DNA from: Stenopsyche tienmushanensis
Taxonomy: Eukaryota > Arthropoda > Insecta > Trichoptera > Stenopsychidae
Reading direction: 5' to 3'
Length of the DNA stretch: 64,000 nucleotides
NCBI GenBank assembly: GCA_008973525.1
Contig: WACJ01000044.1
Coordinates: 744,001 to 808,000, forward strand
The position numbers and the translations under genes were made by a program. The notes beneath the pieces are model-generated. The model had not been told where the DNA came from and did not search any database. It saw only the letters and a list, made by a program, of their open reading frames with translations. This document shows positions 49,036 to 60,526 of the stretch, piece by piece (within the stretch, counting starts at the first letter, position 1; each line of letters starts with the position of its first letter).

Positions 49036-51909
49036 AAGTAAAAATATTATTTGTAATGCTGAGAATACCCAGACAGACATCTAGGCTACATTTTTTCAGC
49101 CTAATGTAGATTGACGACCTAAAAAAATATAATAAATGCCACCAAACACGAGGACAACCTTTTTTGGCAACGACTAATGATAGTTATCTTTTTTCTTGGG
49201 CGAAGAAAAAACACTGCGAAATAAAAGCATCTTCCGTTTGAGCGTCGTGTCAGTTAAAGTTCCATTACGTCCATATTTGAAAATACGAAAAAACCCCGGG
49301 CGTTATTGCGTTCCATATTGTCTCATTTTATATAATATACTTTACATATTATTTTTTGATATGGATTCAAAGCAATTGGACATGAACATTAGGGTCTGGC
49401 ACGCAAATTCTGACCTGTTCATCATTCCTCACTGTCTGGAGGTGAAATATTTCGTACGAAAAGGGATCCTGCCATAAATTCGAAGCCCTTTACATGGCAG
49501 ACCTTTAAAGCAGGGAAAATATGAATATATTATAAACATAATTACGCGCAGGGACGCAAAAAAATCAAATGTAATGCCTAGACGTGTAATAAAATTGTCA
49601 AAAAAAGGCTGACCTTTAAGCGAAAAATCTGGCGACATTTGTGCCCTGCGTATATAACGCTTTTTTATTGTGCTTGGATAACATCATGGTAATGAATATC
49701 AAATAGAGCCATTGAAAAAAATGAATGTGTGCGAAAAGATGGACGGTGCTTCGAATTGCAACATATTGTAAAGCACATTGAATAAAACAGCATTTAATAG
49801 TAGAAGTTTGAAAAACACTATGTATTACACCCATCCAACATTTAAGCCTCGCATTCGCCCAAAGATCTTGTATAAATGGAAGAATTATGTACACGTCGAA
49901 GATATAATAAATACTACAAGAAGCTAATCCGTAATTACGTTCGATATATAGAAGGTATTGAAGTGACTATAATGACTCCAAAGGTCATCTTGTTGTGAGG
50001 ATGGATTATGAAATAATTAGAATTTATGGATGTATTTTTTTATCACTTATTGCTATAAATTTTCTTTGATTTGATGATTTTTTAAAAAATGTATTTGATA
50101 CACTGACAACTGCGTAATTGCATCGTTCTTGAATGGATCATGCTACTTCTCAATTCAGATGTTCTTTTATGTTCTGTGGAGTGATGAGAATCTGATAATG
50201 GTATTTTTTTCCTACGGTGAGAACTAATTTAACTATTATAGACAATGGAGATTGAGAATGACAATCGAAATGTGTCGTGCGTCATGTTCCACATCATCCT
50301 CAGAATGAGAAGCCGTACACGCGTTATTTTTTATGATAATAAGCAACGTGCACGAAGTAATGTCAGTGACTTGCATATGCCGCTGGTCTGAAGATGTAGT
50401 CTGATGTCTCGAGCTTCTTTTTTGGATCAGTATGTTTTCTTTGAGAGCGTTTATCGGTGGCGACAGGCTTAGGTCTTTGTTCAGGATCGTGATAGACAGG
50501 GGCCATCTGAACAAATAAGCGCGTGCGGAGACCATGACGAGGAGTTAAAGAGCTAGACCAGAGGCCAGAGATTCAAAAGGCTGACTTTATGAGCCAAAAA
50601 ATACTCGGAGATGAATTATGGCCATCTGTTGTACTATGGCAAAATATCGTTTTGATCGAACTTTGTCCCGCGACACAAAAAAAATATTTATACATCGAGG
50701 GAGATGTAACAATGAGTTTCAAAGTACCACGATGAAAAAGCTTTAGTAGAAAAGGCGACAGTTAACTGACAGCCATATACGTTTATTGACCCTATTTATC
50801 CATATAGCCACGCCTGGATGCTTTTTAAATAATCTCCACTAACAATCTCCAACATCGTCCAAAAGCATCTTTTGATACACACGTACACCACAAAAAAGAT
50901 GAAAACGGGAGAAAAAATCCACAAAAAAAAAAACATTTTTATCTTTCAACATATCCCGGATCGTATGGAATCCTCGGGCTACCTGAGAATAATAAATAGG
51001 ACCCGATTAAATGCGATGGTTTATACATTTCCACAGGCATGAGTTACTTTTTTTCTCCCCCCTGAGTTACACAGAAACACATTTATGCGAGGTCCATTCG
51101 ATTATTTACCGTAGATTTTCAACGTAAATTTTGTGGGGAATATCGAAATACACGTGAACCGTGAACGGGTCAGGAGCCTATAAGAAGATTTATACGGGGA
51201 GAGTTGACCATTCGTGCAGCGCCGCATAAAACGTCTCTCCGGGAAAATATGGAAATTTCCACCGACGAAAAATAAAAGCGGAATATATATATATTTCTTT
51301 TAGCATTTAGATGTTTCCTGGAAGGTAAAGATCGCCCCGAAATATGAGGGGGGATATAATCTGAGATATGAGGAGAAGCCTTTTTGAAATCATACGGCTC
51401 ATTGATATCATTAAACGTAAATAATAAATTCAAAATATTTACAAGTCGATGATAAGGATATGTTCTGAATATTTTTCACAAATAAAATATCTTTAGAGAT
51501 TAGGAGCTTAGTGGGAGTGTTCGGGTTTAGCGCTTACGCGAGCGTTAAAAGCTCTTACCCTTGTAGAGGCGAATTTATTACGAAAGCTTCTCAACATATC
51601 GGAACATTTTATGATTTAATTGTCAATCATCGAGCATCGATCGCCGTATGAATATACCGTATAAAATAATCGAAAGTTATTTATTCCTATTGTTATGGGA
51701 TGTCTTGAAACATTAGATGACGCTATAGGCACCCTCTATTTTACCGTGTAATTTGATCCTGGACGTGTAGAAATCTATCAATCTTTGTTTTTTTACTTTA
51801 AAAAACAATCAGAGTACCACACACAGACTCTACGAAGAATAAAAATCTTATAGCATATACCATCATCAAGGAAGACAACAGATATAAAATGTGTGTTCAC
51901 ATTTTATAG
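49036..51909. other. Non-coding stretch, nothing recognised
   Basis: No gene or repeat was recognised. A minus-strand acceptor-like string ending CAG|GTAGCC near 50974 resembles a splice-site fusion, but its donor half is poor. Confidence 0.4.
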
Positions 51910-52184
51910 AGTCTTTCAATAGGTACGCATTACATTTGTTGAGTTATAGCGCCCATATTATTAAAGCAATATCTATTAAATTTACTGTAAATTATTCAGT
52001 AGTATATGGCAAATTATTATAAAGAATCATTATGTTGAACAATATGTGCATGCTAACAAAATTTATGTTCAAATTTAGTGCTCGATTCAAGGAATTTAGG
52101 CCCACCGATATCGTGCGATTTAACACCTTTAGACTTCTTTGCATTTAAAAATTCTTCTCACATTTAAAAATTGAATGTTTTTAT
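51910..52184 (+). mobile_element. Mariner/Tc1-type DDE transposon fragment (copy D)
   Basis: The left terminal repeat TTCAATAGGTACGC starts at 51915. The shared 5' segment follows (TATAGCGCCCATATTATTAAA, ATCTATTAAATTTACTG, TAGTATATGGCAAAT). Near 52098-52135 the reading PPISCDLTPLDFFAFKN matches the third-aspartate block of DDE transposases. The C-terminal tail is mostly deleted. A degenerate right end (ATTTAAAAATTGAATGTTTTTAT) closes the element near 52184. Confidence 0.7.
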
Positions 52185-53180
52185 ACATAACTTGCTTTTA
52201 TATGTAATGATTTAATATATATGGAAACTGATGTATATCATTGATTAAAAACTAATCTCCATCAAGTATTAGCATCAAATCAGATCATCTGGAGATTTAA
52301 GCCAATGGTGTTTAAAGATATTAGTGCATAAGTCAAATCACCGGTTGTATTTATAGCATAGTCATTTGTAGTGTGAATTTTATATTAAATCAATAAATAT
52401 GTGAATAATTCCGTTTTGAATAGTGATAAGCCACATTTTCGTATGAAAAATCCAAATAAACAGTGCGTTCAAATAATGCGTGTAGTTAGAGTGTTTTGAG
52501 ATTTTCTTTCTGGATTGCGAACGCGGGCGTGACTGTATTTTCGCCAGCGCCGCAGTAAAGGCACGTCCACACCGAAACATTTTTGTACGTGAAATCCTCC
52601 CAAGATGTTTTGGTTAATATTCAAAGCGGTGAGGGAGAGACGGGAACAACACCCGTTTGAGTGATGACCATAATATCAGGATCTTCCCTTATCGGGATTC
52701 TTCATCGCCGAAACGTTGAGCTACCTCAGAGCATAAGGTCGGGAGCTACGTAGGCCATAACTCTTGGCTCACACGCCCCGATCATAACTCCACTGGAAAG
52801 TATTCCTCGCGAGCCTCCAAAATTTCAGATGAATATCTGCCGGATTCTTTCGAGGATGGGGTAGTTTGGGGTAGAAGCAGCCGCTGCGGCGAAGAAGGGA
52901 GATTTCAACAAATCCCCGCAAGAGCGTCGGTTGCTTCCGTTGCGTAAATCACGGATTTGCGAAATGCGACTTTGAATCATGGCTTATTTTCATATCTCAG
53001 AGGGGCCCGATATGACTTACTTTGCAGCCTCTTCAAATTTGGCAACTGTATTTTTTCGCACGCCGCTCAGCCTTCATCATAAGAGAGTAGTCTATGTACT
53101 GAACACGGAAATTTATTACAAAAGCCTCGCAGTATATACACTACCGACAATAAGTTCGGAAACGCCAAGCATATTATCGA
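52185..53180. other. Non-coding stretch with a GC-richer block
   Basis: The part from 52490 to 52960 is clearly GC-richer than its surroundings, with no open frame of note on either strand. It could be a regulatory element, but nothing in the sequence proves it. Confidence 0.35.
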
Positions 53181-53540
53181 GTTTTACGTTAAAAAAAAAA
53201 TATTTTTCTTATTTTCAATTCTAGGACCTGTTTACTGTGAAATGCTACTTTTATTATTATACCATGAAATGGCGGTATTTTAAGCAAGGTAATTGCTACA
53301 AAAAATCCATCAAGGGATTGCATTATGCCATTAGAAGACATCAGGAGACTGGGACTTTGAAGGGCAGGAAAATACCGGACTGCCCAAAATTCTCGTCGTC
53401 TCATTCAATAATTCGCTTGAATTTATATCAATTTTATGGACATGCAGCGCTAAGGAAACTTAAATTAAATGTACCTATAATTAAGGGGTTACATGGGTTT
53501 TGAAATTTCAATTATTAAAAAAAAAAACCAACCTAATAGT
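53181..53540 (+). pseudogene. Possible Tc1-type transposase N-terminal fragment
   Basis: The open frame 53237-53503 contains LHYAIRRHQETGTLKGRK, which resembles the recognition helix and GRPR-type linker of Tc1-family DNA-binding domains (family pattern: basic residues, then RxxETG, then a basic GRP motif). The usual GRP is degraded to DCPK, and a weak trace of the following segment may be present. No catalytic block follows. The fragment sits between A-rich tracts at 53190 and 53518. The similarity is short, so coincidence is possible. Confidence 0.4.
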
Positions 53541-56500
53541 ACAATATATAAAAAAATGTTTTCCTCAAAATTCAAGTCAATCGATATAAAACTTTAGGAG
53601 AGAGCCTTTGGAAATTTTGATTATTAGGCTCGACTCGGCTGCACTGCAAAACTTATTTTACAAGGCAATACATGATGTAGATTTTACCGAAAATTGTTCC
53701 TTTTTTGCCTACAACTGCATCAAAAATTCAATATTTTTTATCAATTCTTTATTCAATCATGAGCTATAATCACCTAATATTTAAATTTTTGATTTCATAT
53801 AAAGCTACGAGTATCATAAGTTATCCTGACTACTTCCAGGATACCTTTTACTTATGTGTCTCCGAAAACCAAGTCTCATCGGCTGAATTTTCAAAATTTT
53901 TAAATGAATATTTTATGAAATATTTTTCTTTTTATCTTTTAATGTTTTAATAAAATGTCTTTTATTATATTTTTTTCAAAAAAAAAGAGAAAATATGCTT
54001 TTTACGCTTTGAAACCCATCTAACACCTTAAATACGAAGGTGAAAATATGACGATGTGGGGTTGCTTGAAGTGAACACACTGAGGATTTAATAAAAATCG
54101 ACGGAAAATTGAATAAAAAAAGCGTTTCCAAACTTATTGTACGATAGTGTAGATCCAGATTCTATGAAATTTCTCTATGCAGACTCATACAATTAAACAT
54201 TGAGTGCTTGAATCAATTTTCCTATATGACGGTTACGGCGAATTTAATCTCCGTGAGAGCAATAACCCACGGCACCATGAAACAATCGCAGAAATCTGTT
54301 GTGCAGAAAAACGACAACCATTTCGAATCAGTCTAATAAATAACAATTAAAAACAACGTCACAATTTTCACGACTCGTATAATTATATTGCTATTTTCCG
54401 TGCCAAACTAACGTTAACAGTCTGCACCGTAATTTCGGCGTCATGAGATGATTATGACATTTAAGTTCACCCGTGCTCTTTTTATGGTCACAATTTCATG
54501 ATTGCAGTGAAAATAAACTATTTGCGTTGACAGCATAAAATCAGAACCGTTTCAAGTTTTTATGGACGCGTAAAAAACTGCAAGATAAATACGACGTGTG
54601 ATATTATCGTGCCTTTTTTCGTTCGGTTACAAATTTGCACTAGAACATTATACCGTAACACTAAATGGCTCGTATTATTTATTGTTGAGCGTTATTTAAT
54701 GATCGACATGTGGATTGAATGACATCAAATTATACAATATGACTTTATAGCGGCGCAAAAGAGTCTTCGTATGACGAACGCAAAAAATAGTTCACATAGT
54801 ATAATTTAAGCAGATGGCCCACTTATGCTTGAAAAACAAGTATATAAACGAAGGCGATATGTAATAATGCGAACGGGATAGATAGCTATCATTGGCAACA
54901 TCAGGGGAGTGTCTATTCTGCAGAGAGTTATGTTTGTTGGGGTTTATAGGGAATAATTAAATGCAAATTGCTGAGACCAATTAAGCCATTAACATTGAAG
55001 TCTACTGAACCTGTATAGTTTCCATTGAGGGCTTCAAGATTTATTCGATATAATATATCGTCTTAATCGGAGCTATCTTGTAAAATTATAGTACAATATT
55101 TAAATTTAGCGCCAAACGATTCTGTATAATTTATGGTTCCATAAAAAAAATATCTTAAATTTGAGTTTCTGTGGAAACGCCTCGATTTTCAAAATTGTAT
55201 ACAATTTGTGATTTAAAGATTCGAATATAGGAGTCACATAACGCGAGGCGTTTATTCGTCATGTCAGTGGTTCAAAAACCGGACGGGTTGGACACACAGA
55301 TCTTGTGGCCATTTCGTCCTCTTTTAGGGCTTTTTGCGGCATTTTCTATGATCTGGAATTATTAACGATTACGGAAGCTTCCTCAGAGACTAACTTACAT
55401 AGGTGGCTCGCACCAAATGAGATTGCGAACGATATTTATCTATCTTACTAATTTATAATGTTGTAAAATGTATGTATGTAAAAAAATATGTAAAATGATG
55501 GACCCATGTTTCATCCTGAATTGATGCAACAGCTCTGCCTTATTGCTATGAAGCATCCATGCAACATATGCGTGCATACTCATCAAAGAGTAAATTTCAT
55601 CTAATATGGCACTATAATATTGTAGATCGTATATGGTGCCAATACTTTTAGACATGGCTGTATTATAAACGTCAAATGAATGAATTAACACGAACAAGCT
55701 ACATGTGGATAGCATAGCTTTCATAAACAAATATATGTGCAATGAACAGTATAAGAGACTGATTATGTTTGAACGTCAAATATGCAAATATTTAGAAGGA
55801 AGTTCTTGTGTAAATATTTTTTGTGCACTCTTCCAAAGGTCAATTTTTGTCGGGGATCACGTCATTCTGCTCATCGCAGTTTAAAAAAAAATATTGCAGA
55901 GGCTGACCTCAGCAACAGGCTTTTTTTCTGGGACACGACCCAAGCCCGACTTTCAACCCCTAATTACGATACCCCAGAGGGGGGATAATTGCTCATTTTT
56001 TACTTTCTCATATCCATCATGATAAAATGTCAACAAGTCAGTGAAAGTTGACGCCGCTGATAATAAATGGACATTGAAAAGTAGAATAAAAACACAACCA
56101 GCATTCTCTACTCGCAAATGTTGCATTAATCGCACGATAAGAGAATCATGTTTACAACGCAATTAATGAAGAAATCGCACAAGTTTCACGCGAGGATTGC
56201 GAATTTATAAATCTCTTTTTGATATGCCGGATTATTTTTTAGGCGAGCTTTAGATAAGCCCAGTTCTACGTACGTTTATGGAATTCGGCGACCCATAATA
56301 AATCATCCTAATTTGAAATACGTGCGTCTATAAAAATATTTATAAAAGCGTCGCCATTATTTCGAGAACAATCAGTTGAAATTTCAAAGCAAACTATGAA
56401 AATACAGTGATGAAAAAATTCTTTCGGGCATTGTCAATTTCCATAGCGATACAAAACTTTCACATGGAGAAATCTAAAAAAAACTACTAATGGTATGTTT

Positions 56501-57884
56501 ATCGTCGCATTATTTATTGATGTACACAAAGGCATTACGAACGGAGATCAAAGCTGGATGGGGAAAAAAAGGTTATTGATTCGCCGAAATCCAAATTTCT
56601 ATATTCCAAAGCTACTGTGGACAAAAAATGGGCAATTTTTCCGAAGCTGTGTGTGGGAGTGTACAAAAAGAGTTCAAATGGATGTCCTTGATATTAAAAT
56701 AACTTCACATAAAGAAGGCATGATGTACTGAGACGTTTAGAGATATAAATTATTTTCGAACGCATTTGATGGTCCCATGTGTCCTCGAAATGTTTCGGTA
56801 CAAATTCGACACACGAATGAAGAGAGACATTTTTAGTGCAAATATAAATACATGACCGTGAAACATGACGAATTTTCCACAAGTAAATAAGACATATTAT
56901 CTTATTATGGCTTCGATCAAGCGACAGATGTTAGGTGAGCATGCTGCTATTTCTGTCGAAGAAAATCTTCTACTTGTCGCTCTTTCGGATAATGAGCCTG
57001 CAGTGTGAATCCTATGCATAACGAACATCTGCCATTATATTCGTACATACAGCGATTCTCTCGAAAATTTCGACACAAATGATAGGAATAATTCCGCTCG
57101 AGTGTTGTGTGTTAAATTGGCATCCTTTTCTCAGAGCTATCATAGATAATGGCGTTAGGAATACGAAAACGAAGCAGTTTAAAGCCGCTCACTATTTGAA
57201 CGGCTAATTGGCAGTTATGGTGCGCAAAACACTGCAAAATTTCACGTATACGTCGAATGTCAGTCTCATTAGGCAAAGAGAGCGTCTTCATATTTCAGAC
57301 GTTAGAAAGCATCCGAATCGGGATTGCCACAGAATGCCAAAGCCGACATTAATTAGATGGCTTCAGATCTGGATGCGTTCTCAATTTGCACAGTGGACAT
57401 TGTCTCGATTCGTCGGCGGCTAATGTTCCGGTAATTCGCCGACGCCATTAGTCGCATAATGGATATCGGCTTCTGAGAGATTCCACGTCTTAAGGTTTAT
57501 TGTGGTGACAATTGGATAAAGCCTATTTGCGGTCGGCTGGATAACGGTAAGTTCTTGTGATTACCCGGAACGGGTCGTGTTCCTGGTGTGAGTGATGTAC
57601 CCAGGTGAGATATGTGTGCGGTGGATGAGTGTGCGTATAATGGAAGAGAAAGGTCGTCGGTCAATGGGAGTTCTGTGTAAAAATAGCGATGGACAACCGA
57701 ATTTTCGAAAGAGTCATAGATTATTGACCTTAATACTTTCGAAATTTATGCAGAAATGACTACAATCTACGCCAGACTCGATTATGCGAGATAAACACAT
57801 TCAAAATATTTGAATTCGCCATGCAAATCGTTACGATTTTCACTCCATTTGGGCTGTCAAATCGCGGATAACATCGCAATTATT
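53541..57884. other. Non-coding stretch without recognised genes
   Basis: AT-rich DNA with scattered short open frames and no recognisable domains. The last kilobase (from about 56900) is GC-richer and has no open frame that reads as a known protein. No RNA gene or repeat was identified. Confidence 0.4.
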
Positions 57885-58335
57885 TTTGCTTTAATGGTAG
57901 ATTACTACGGGGGTCATCCAGAGGTGACAATATTTATGTAGGATCAAAAATCGAAACATTCCAGAGTCCAGAAAAGATTCTCCATCCTGTGCAAAACGAT
58001 CAAAAAATGAATTATTTAATTAGTAATCAAATTTTTCCAAAACAATATCTTTAAGAAGACTTCGAAAAATATCAGGAAATTCTTCGTGAAGGTCCTCAAG
58101 CATCACATGAAAGTCATTTCATACTTGTTCATCAATTTTTGCACAAGTTCGTCAGAAATTATTGATGGTCTCCAACTCTTTGCCTCGTCATGCGTATCAC
58201 AACGGCCTTCTCTGAACATCACTGTTATAAATTTCCACAAGCTTTCGATGAACATTCGCGGCGGTATTCTTCTGCAAAGTCAAAAGACAGGAAGTGGTGC
58301 GAGCATGCGACGATCTTTCCATCGGAAGAATTTAC
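57885..58335 (-). pseudogene. Mariner transposase relic (N-terminal half)
   Basis: Read on the minus strand from about 58300, the sequence gives NTAANVHRKLVEIYNSDV (first helix-turn-helix). It continues with THDEAKSWRPSIISDELVQK, where the family normally has HDE-RSGRPS-I-DDLVQKV. After a stop and frameshift, EDLHEEFPDIFRSLLKDIV follows, as in the second helix-turn-helix. Further on are RFAQDGESFLDS and a degraded IVTSG at the position of the first catalytic block (HIVTGDETW). The segment between is missing and several stops interrupt it. No terminal repeats were found. It belongs to a mariner lineage different from the 23.1 kb copy. The plus-strand open frame at 58086-58340 is only its shadow. 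Confidence 0.72.
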
Positions 58336-58975
58336 TGTGACTGAACAAAATGGCTGACAAACACGCGAAACCAAAAAAAAATATCATTAAGATCCTTTCT
58401 ACATAAGCTAAAATTTCTATTAATTTTCATTGTCTACTTCAGTCTTCAAAAACAGAATACAGGATGAAGAAATATATTTATTTAAAAGATTAGAATGGAT
58501 TTTAAAAAATGTATCAAGGATCAAGGTATACATTTTTCATTTTTGTTTGATTTTTTGATGAATTTACGAATCCTTTTCTATGAATGAGCCCAATTTTTAG
58601 AAGTCTACTAACAATACATGCTTTGTTTGCTTAATTTTTAGTAATTGGCTATGTAATTTGCAATGTACTTTCGAAGCATTTCGTTTGAATTTGTCCATAG
58701 TTTGGAAGTCGCTTGATATAATAAACACATAGCATCGTATAAAATAATTTTTAAAGACTTCGGTAATATTCTATTTGTGAAATTAATAAAACAATGTCTT
58801 TTTATGCTGCTTATTCAGACAAAAATACAAATCAATCGTCGTTTTTTCAACTTGTTGGATTTATTTTCGAACCAATTATGTTAAATACTTATGCAATATA
58901 CTATAGGCTTTATAACGCTTTTTATTTCACTAAATTAGCATAAATACAAAAAAAGTTACAAGCTTATTTTTGAAA
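58336..58975. other. Non-coding stretch, nothing recognised
   Basis: AT-rich sequence upstream of the mariner relic. No additional feature is supported. Confidence 0.4.
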
Positions 58976-59046
58976 GCCGCGCGGAATAAAAAATGCTGTA
59001 AATGTGCGGGATTCCGTACTATTTCTCGCGGGGCCTTGAGTGTTAA
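58976..59046 (-). repeat. Candidate TTAA-flanked transposon end
   Basis: On the minus strand, TTAA at 59043-59046 is followed by CACTCAAGGCCCCGCG, then a GC-rich segment with CGGAATCCCGCAC. The start resembles strings at 43826 (TTAACACTTCAAGGTCC) and 45355 (TTAACACTTCAAGAGCC, minus strand). No facing end was found. Confidence 0.3.
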
Positions 59047-60330
59047 AAATAGTCAAAAAATAGATTGAATTAACAGGAAATAATTTTCTGGAGTATATAG
59101 AATCCAGTCCTTCCTTTTTTATACCTAAATGCCAAGATGAAGATCAACGTTAAGAAGTACATCTCGAATTCCCTCTTACATCAGCCATGATTTTTGAGGA
59201 TTTCCCCTCTTAATTCAATGACTTAAAAACGTATAAATGTATGTATAAAGCACATGATCAACAAATTTAATATGTATTAAGGAATTATTCAACGTGTTTA
59301 ACATTAGATGACCTTATCAAATAAATACAAAATTGTTATATTCCAACAAAACAGTGAATGTCTTGTAATTTAGTTGCTATTTCGACATCTGTTGAGGAAT
59401 GTGCGCTCACCATTATTCTTATTGAGCCGAATTGATGTCATGAACTTGGTTAATGATGTTTTTTCCTCATTCTTTTAGTTGACGATCGCTGTCAGATGAG
59501 GTAGAAGAGACGCGCATACGCGAGGACGCATATCTTACGGCGGGCGTAAAAAAATAATCTCTTGAAGTCTCGAGCCGCCAGCCAAGCTTTTATCGTAAAA
59601 TAATGTTTGACATTCATTTGACCATAAATTTTCCATCCGCGGATGTCACCGTTTCCAATAAGGCTATATTTACCGGCGCACCTGACTTGGAATAGGGACC
59701 CACAGGCAACCCGTAGGGCGCACGCACAAACTAAAGGGAACCAACTTTGCGGCTCTTCCGTACATTATTCAAATGAGGTGCAATAAAACCCCGTCTTCCA
59801 TTATTCCGGTTTCGTAATGCGATTCCGAGTCGTGTAAGTTCAAATGAGGCCACAAAAAAAGATTGACATTTATCCATCACCTTTGAATGGTGGCGATTTG
59901 ACGACTGCCATTGCTATTATGCAAATTGCTCTATCGACTTTTGGACCCGAAGTGCATAACAATAAGACTTGCATAATTACAATGGGAGCGCGCATAACAG
60001 ACATAAAATTCCAGATGGATAATTTCTATCGTGGAATTATGACATAAAAACTACATAACCATATAATTGAAAGACAAACGATGGCTTAATAGTATGCTTA
60101 GTTTTGGCCATGAGGAAAATGAACACAATGGCATTGAATGTAAACTATATAATTTTGCAATTCAAATAAATCACAAATATTTTGAATATTGTACCTTCAC
60201 ACCTTCATTGTGTGGCTGTCATTTTGCTTTTCTTTCACACTTGAAATCGTTTTTATATTATATAATGCTTTCCATCTAAGCGGATTGTAGGCCAAAACTT
60301 GATCCCAAGTCCATAATCTGACATTACCGG
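59047..60330. other. Non-coding stretch, nothing recognised
   Basis: A GC-richer block around 59500-59780 lies in AT-rich DNA. Two short plus-strand frames (59844-60047, 60067-60279) have no recognisable domain. Confidence 0.35.
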
Positions 60331-60424
60331 GAATTATATCAATTTTACGAAAGAAGTAAAGTTCTTGAATCGCCTGGATTCCGGGCGAACTTTAGTGCGG
60401 AACACCCGGACTATAAAGTGTCAC
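60331..60424 (+). mobile_element. End fragment of the TTAA-flanked miniature family (copy P4)
   Basis: GAATTATATCAATTTTACGAAAG matches the inner part of copies P1 and P2. It is followed by GGGCGAACTTTAGTGCGGAAC and ACCCGGACTATAAAGTGTCA, the inverse complement of the left end of P1 at 31455-31500. The final TTAA is mutated to TCAC. Only about 95 bases of the element remain. Confidence 0.65.
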
Positions 60425-60479
60425 ATTTCTTTAAAGAGTATACTATGAGATAATTAACCTATTCAAGAATGACATATAC

Positions 60480-60526
60480 GAACGAATCTAGGTAATCTTT
60501 GGGACGTCTCGAGTGCAATGGGTTAA
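60480..60526 (-). repeat. Candidate TTAA-flanked transposon end
   Basis: On the minus strand, TTAA at 60523-60526 is followed by CCCATTGCACTCGAGACGTC, the style of end found in piggyBac-like miniature elements (CCC plus a C/G-containing tract). It lies about 100 bases beyond the P4 fragment. No facing end was found. Confidence 0.3.

Noticed and set aside
50960..50995. Minus-strand CAG|GTAGCC fusion resembling a recursive splice site
   Set aside because: The donor half GTAGCC is poor, and the pyrimidine tract is broken by A residues.
57575..57620. Plus-strand CCCAG|GTGAGA fusion
   Set aside because: Purine-rich sequence upstream gives no acceptor; it is on the opposite strand to the good sites.
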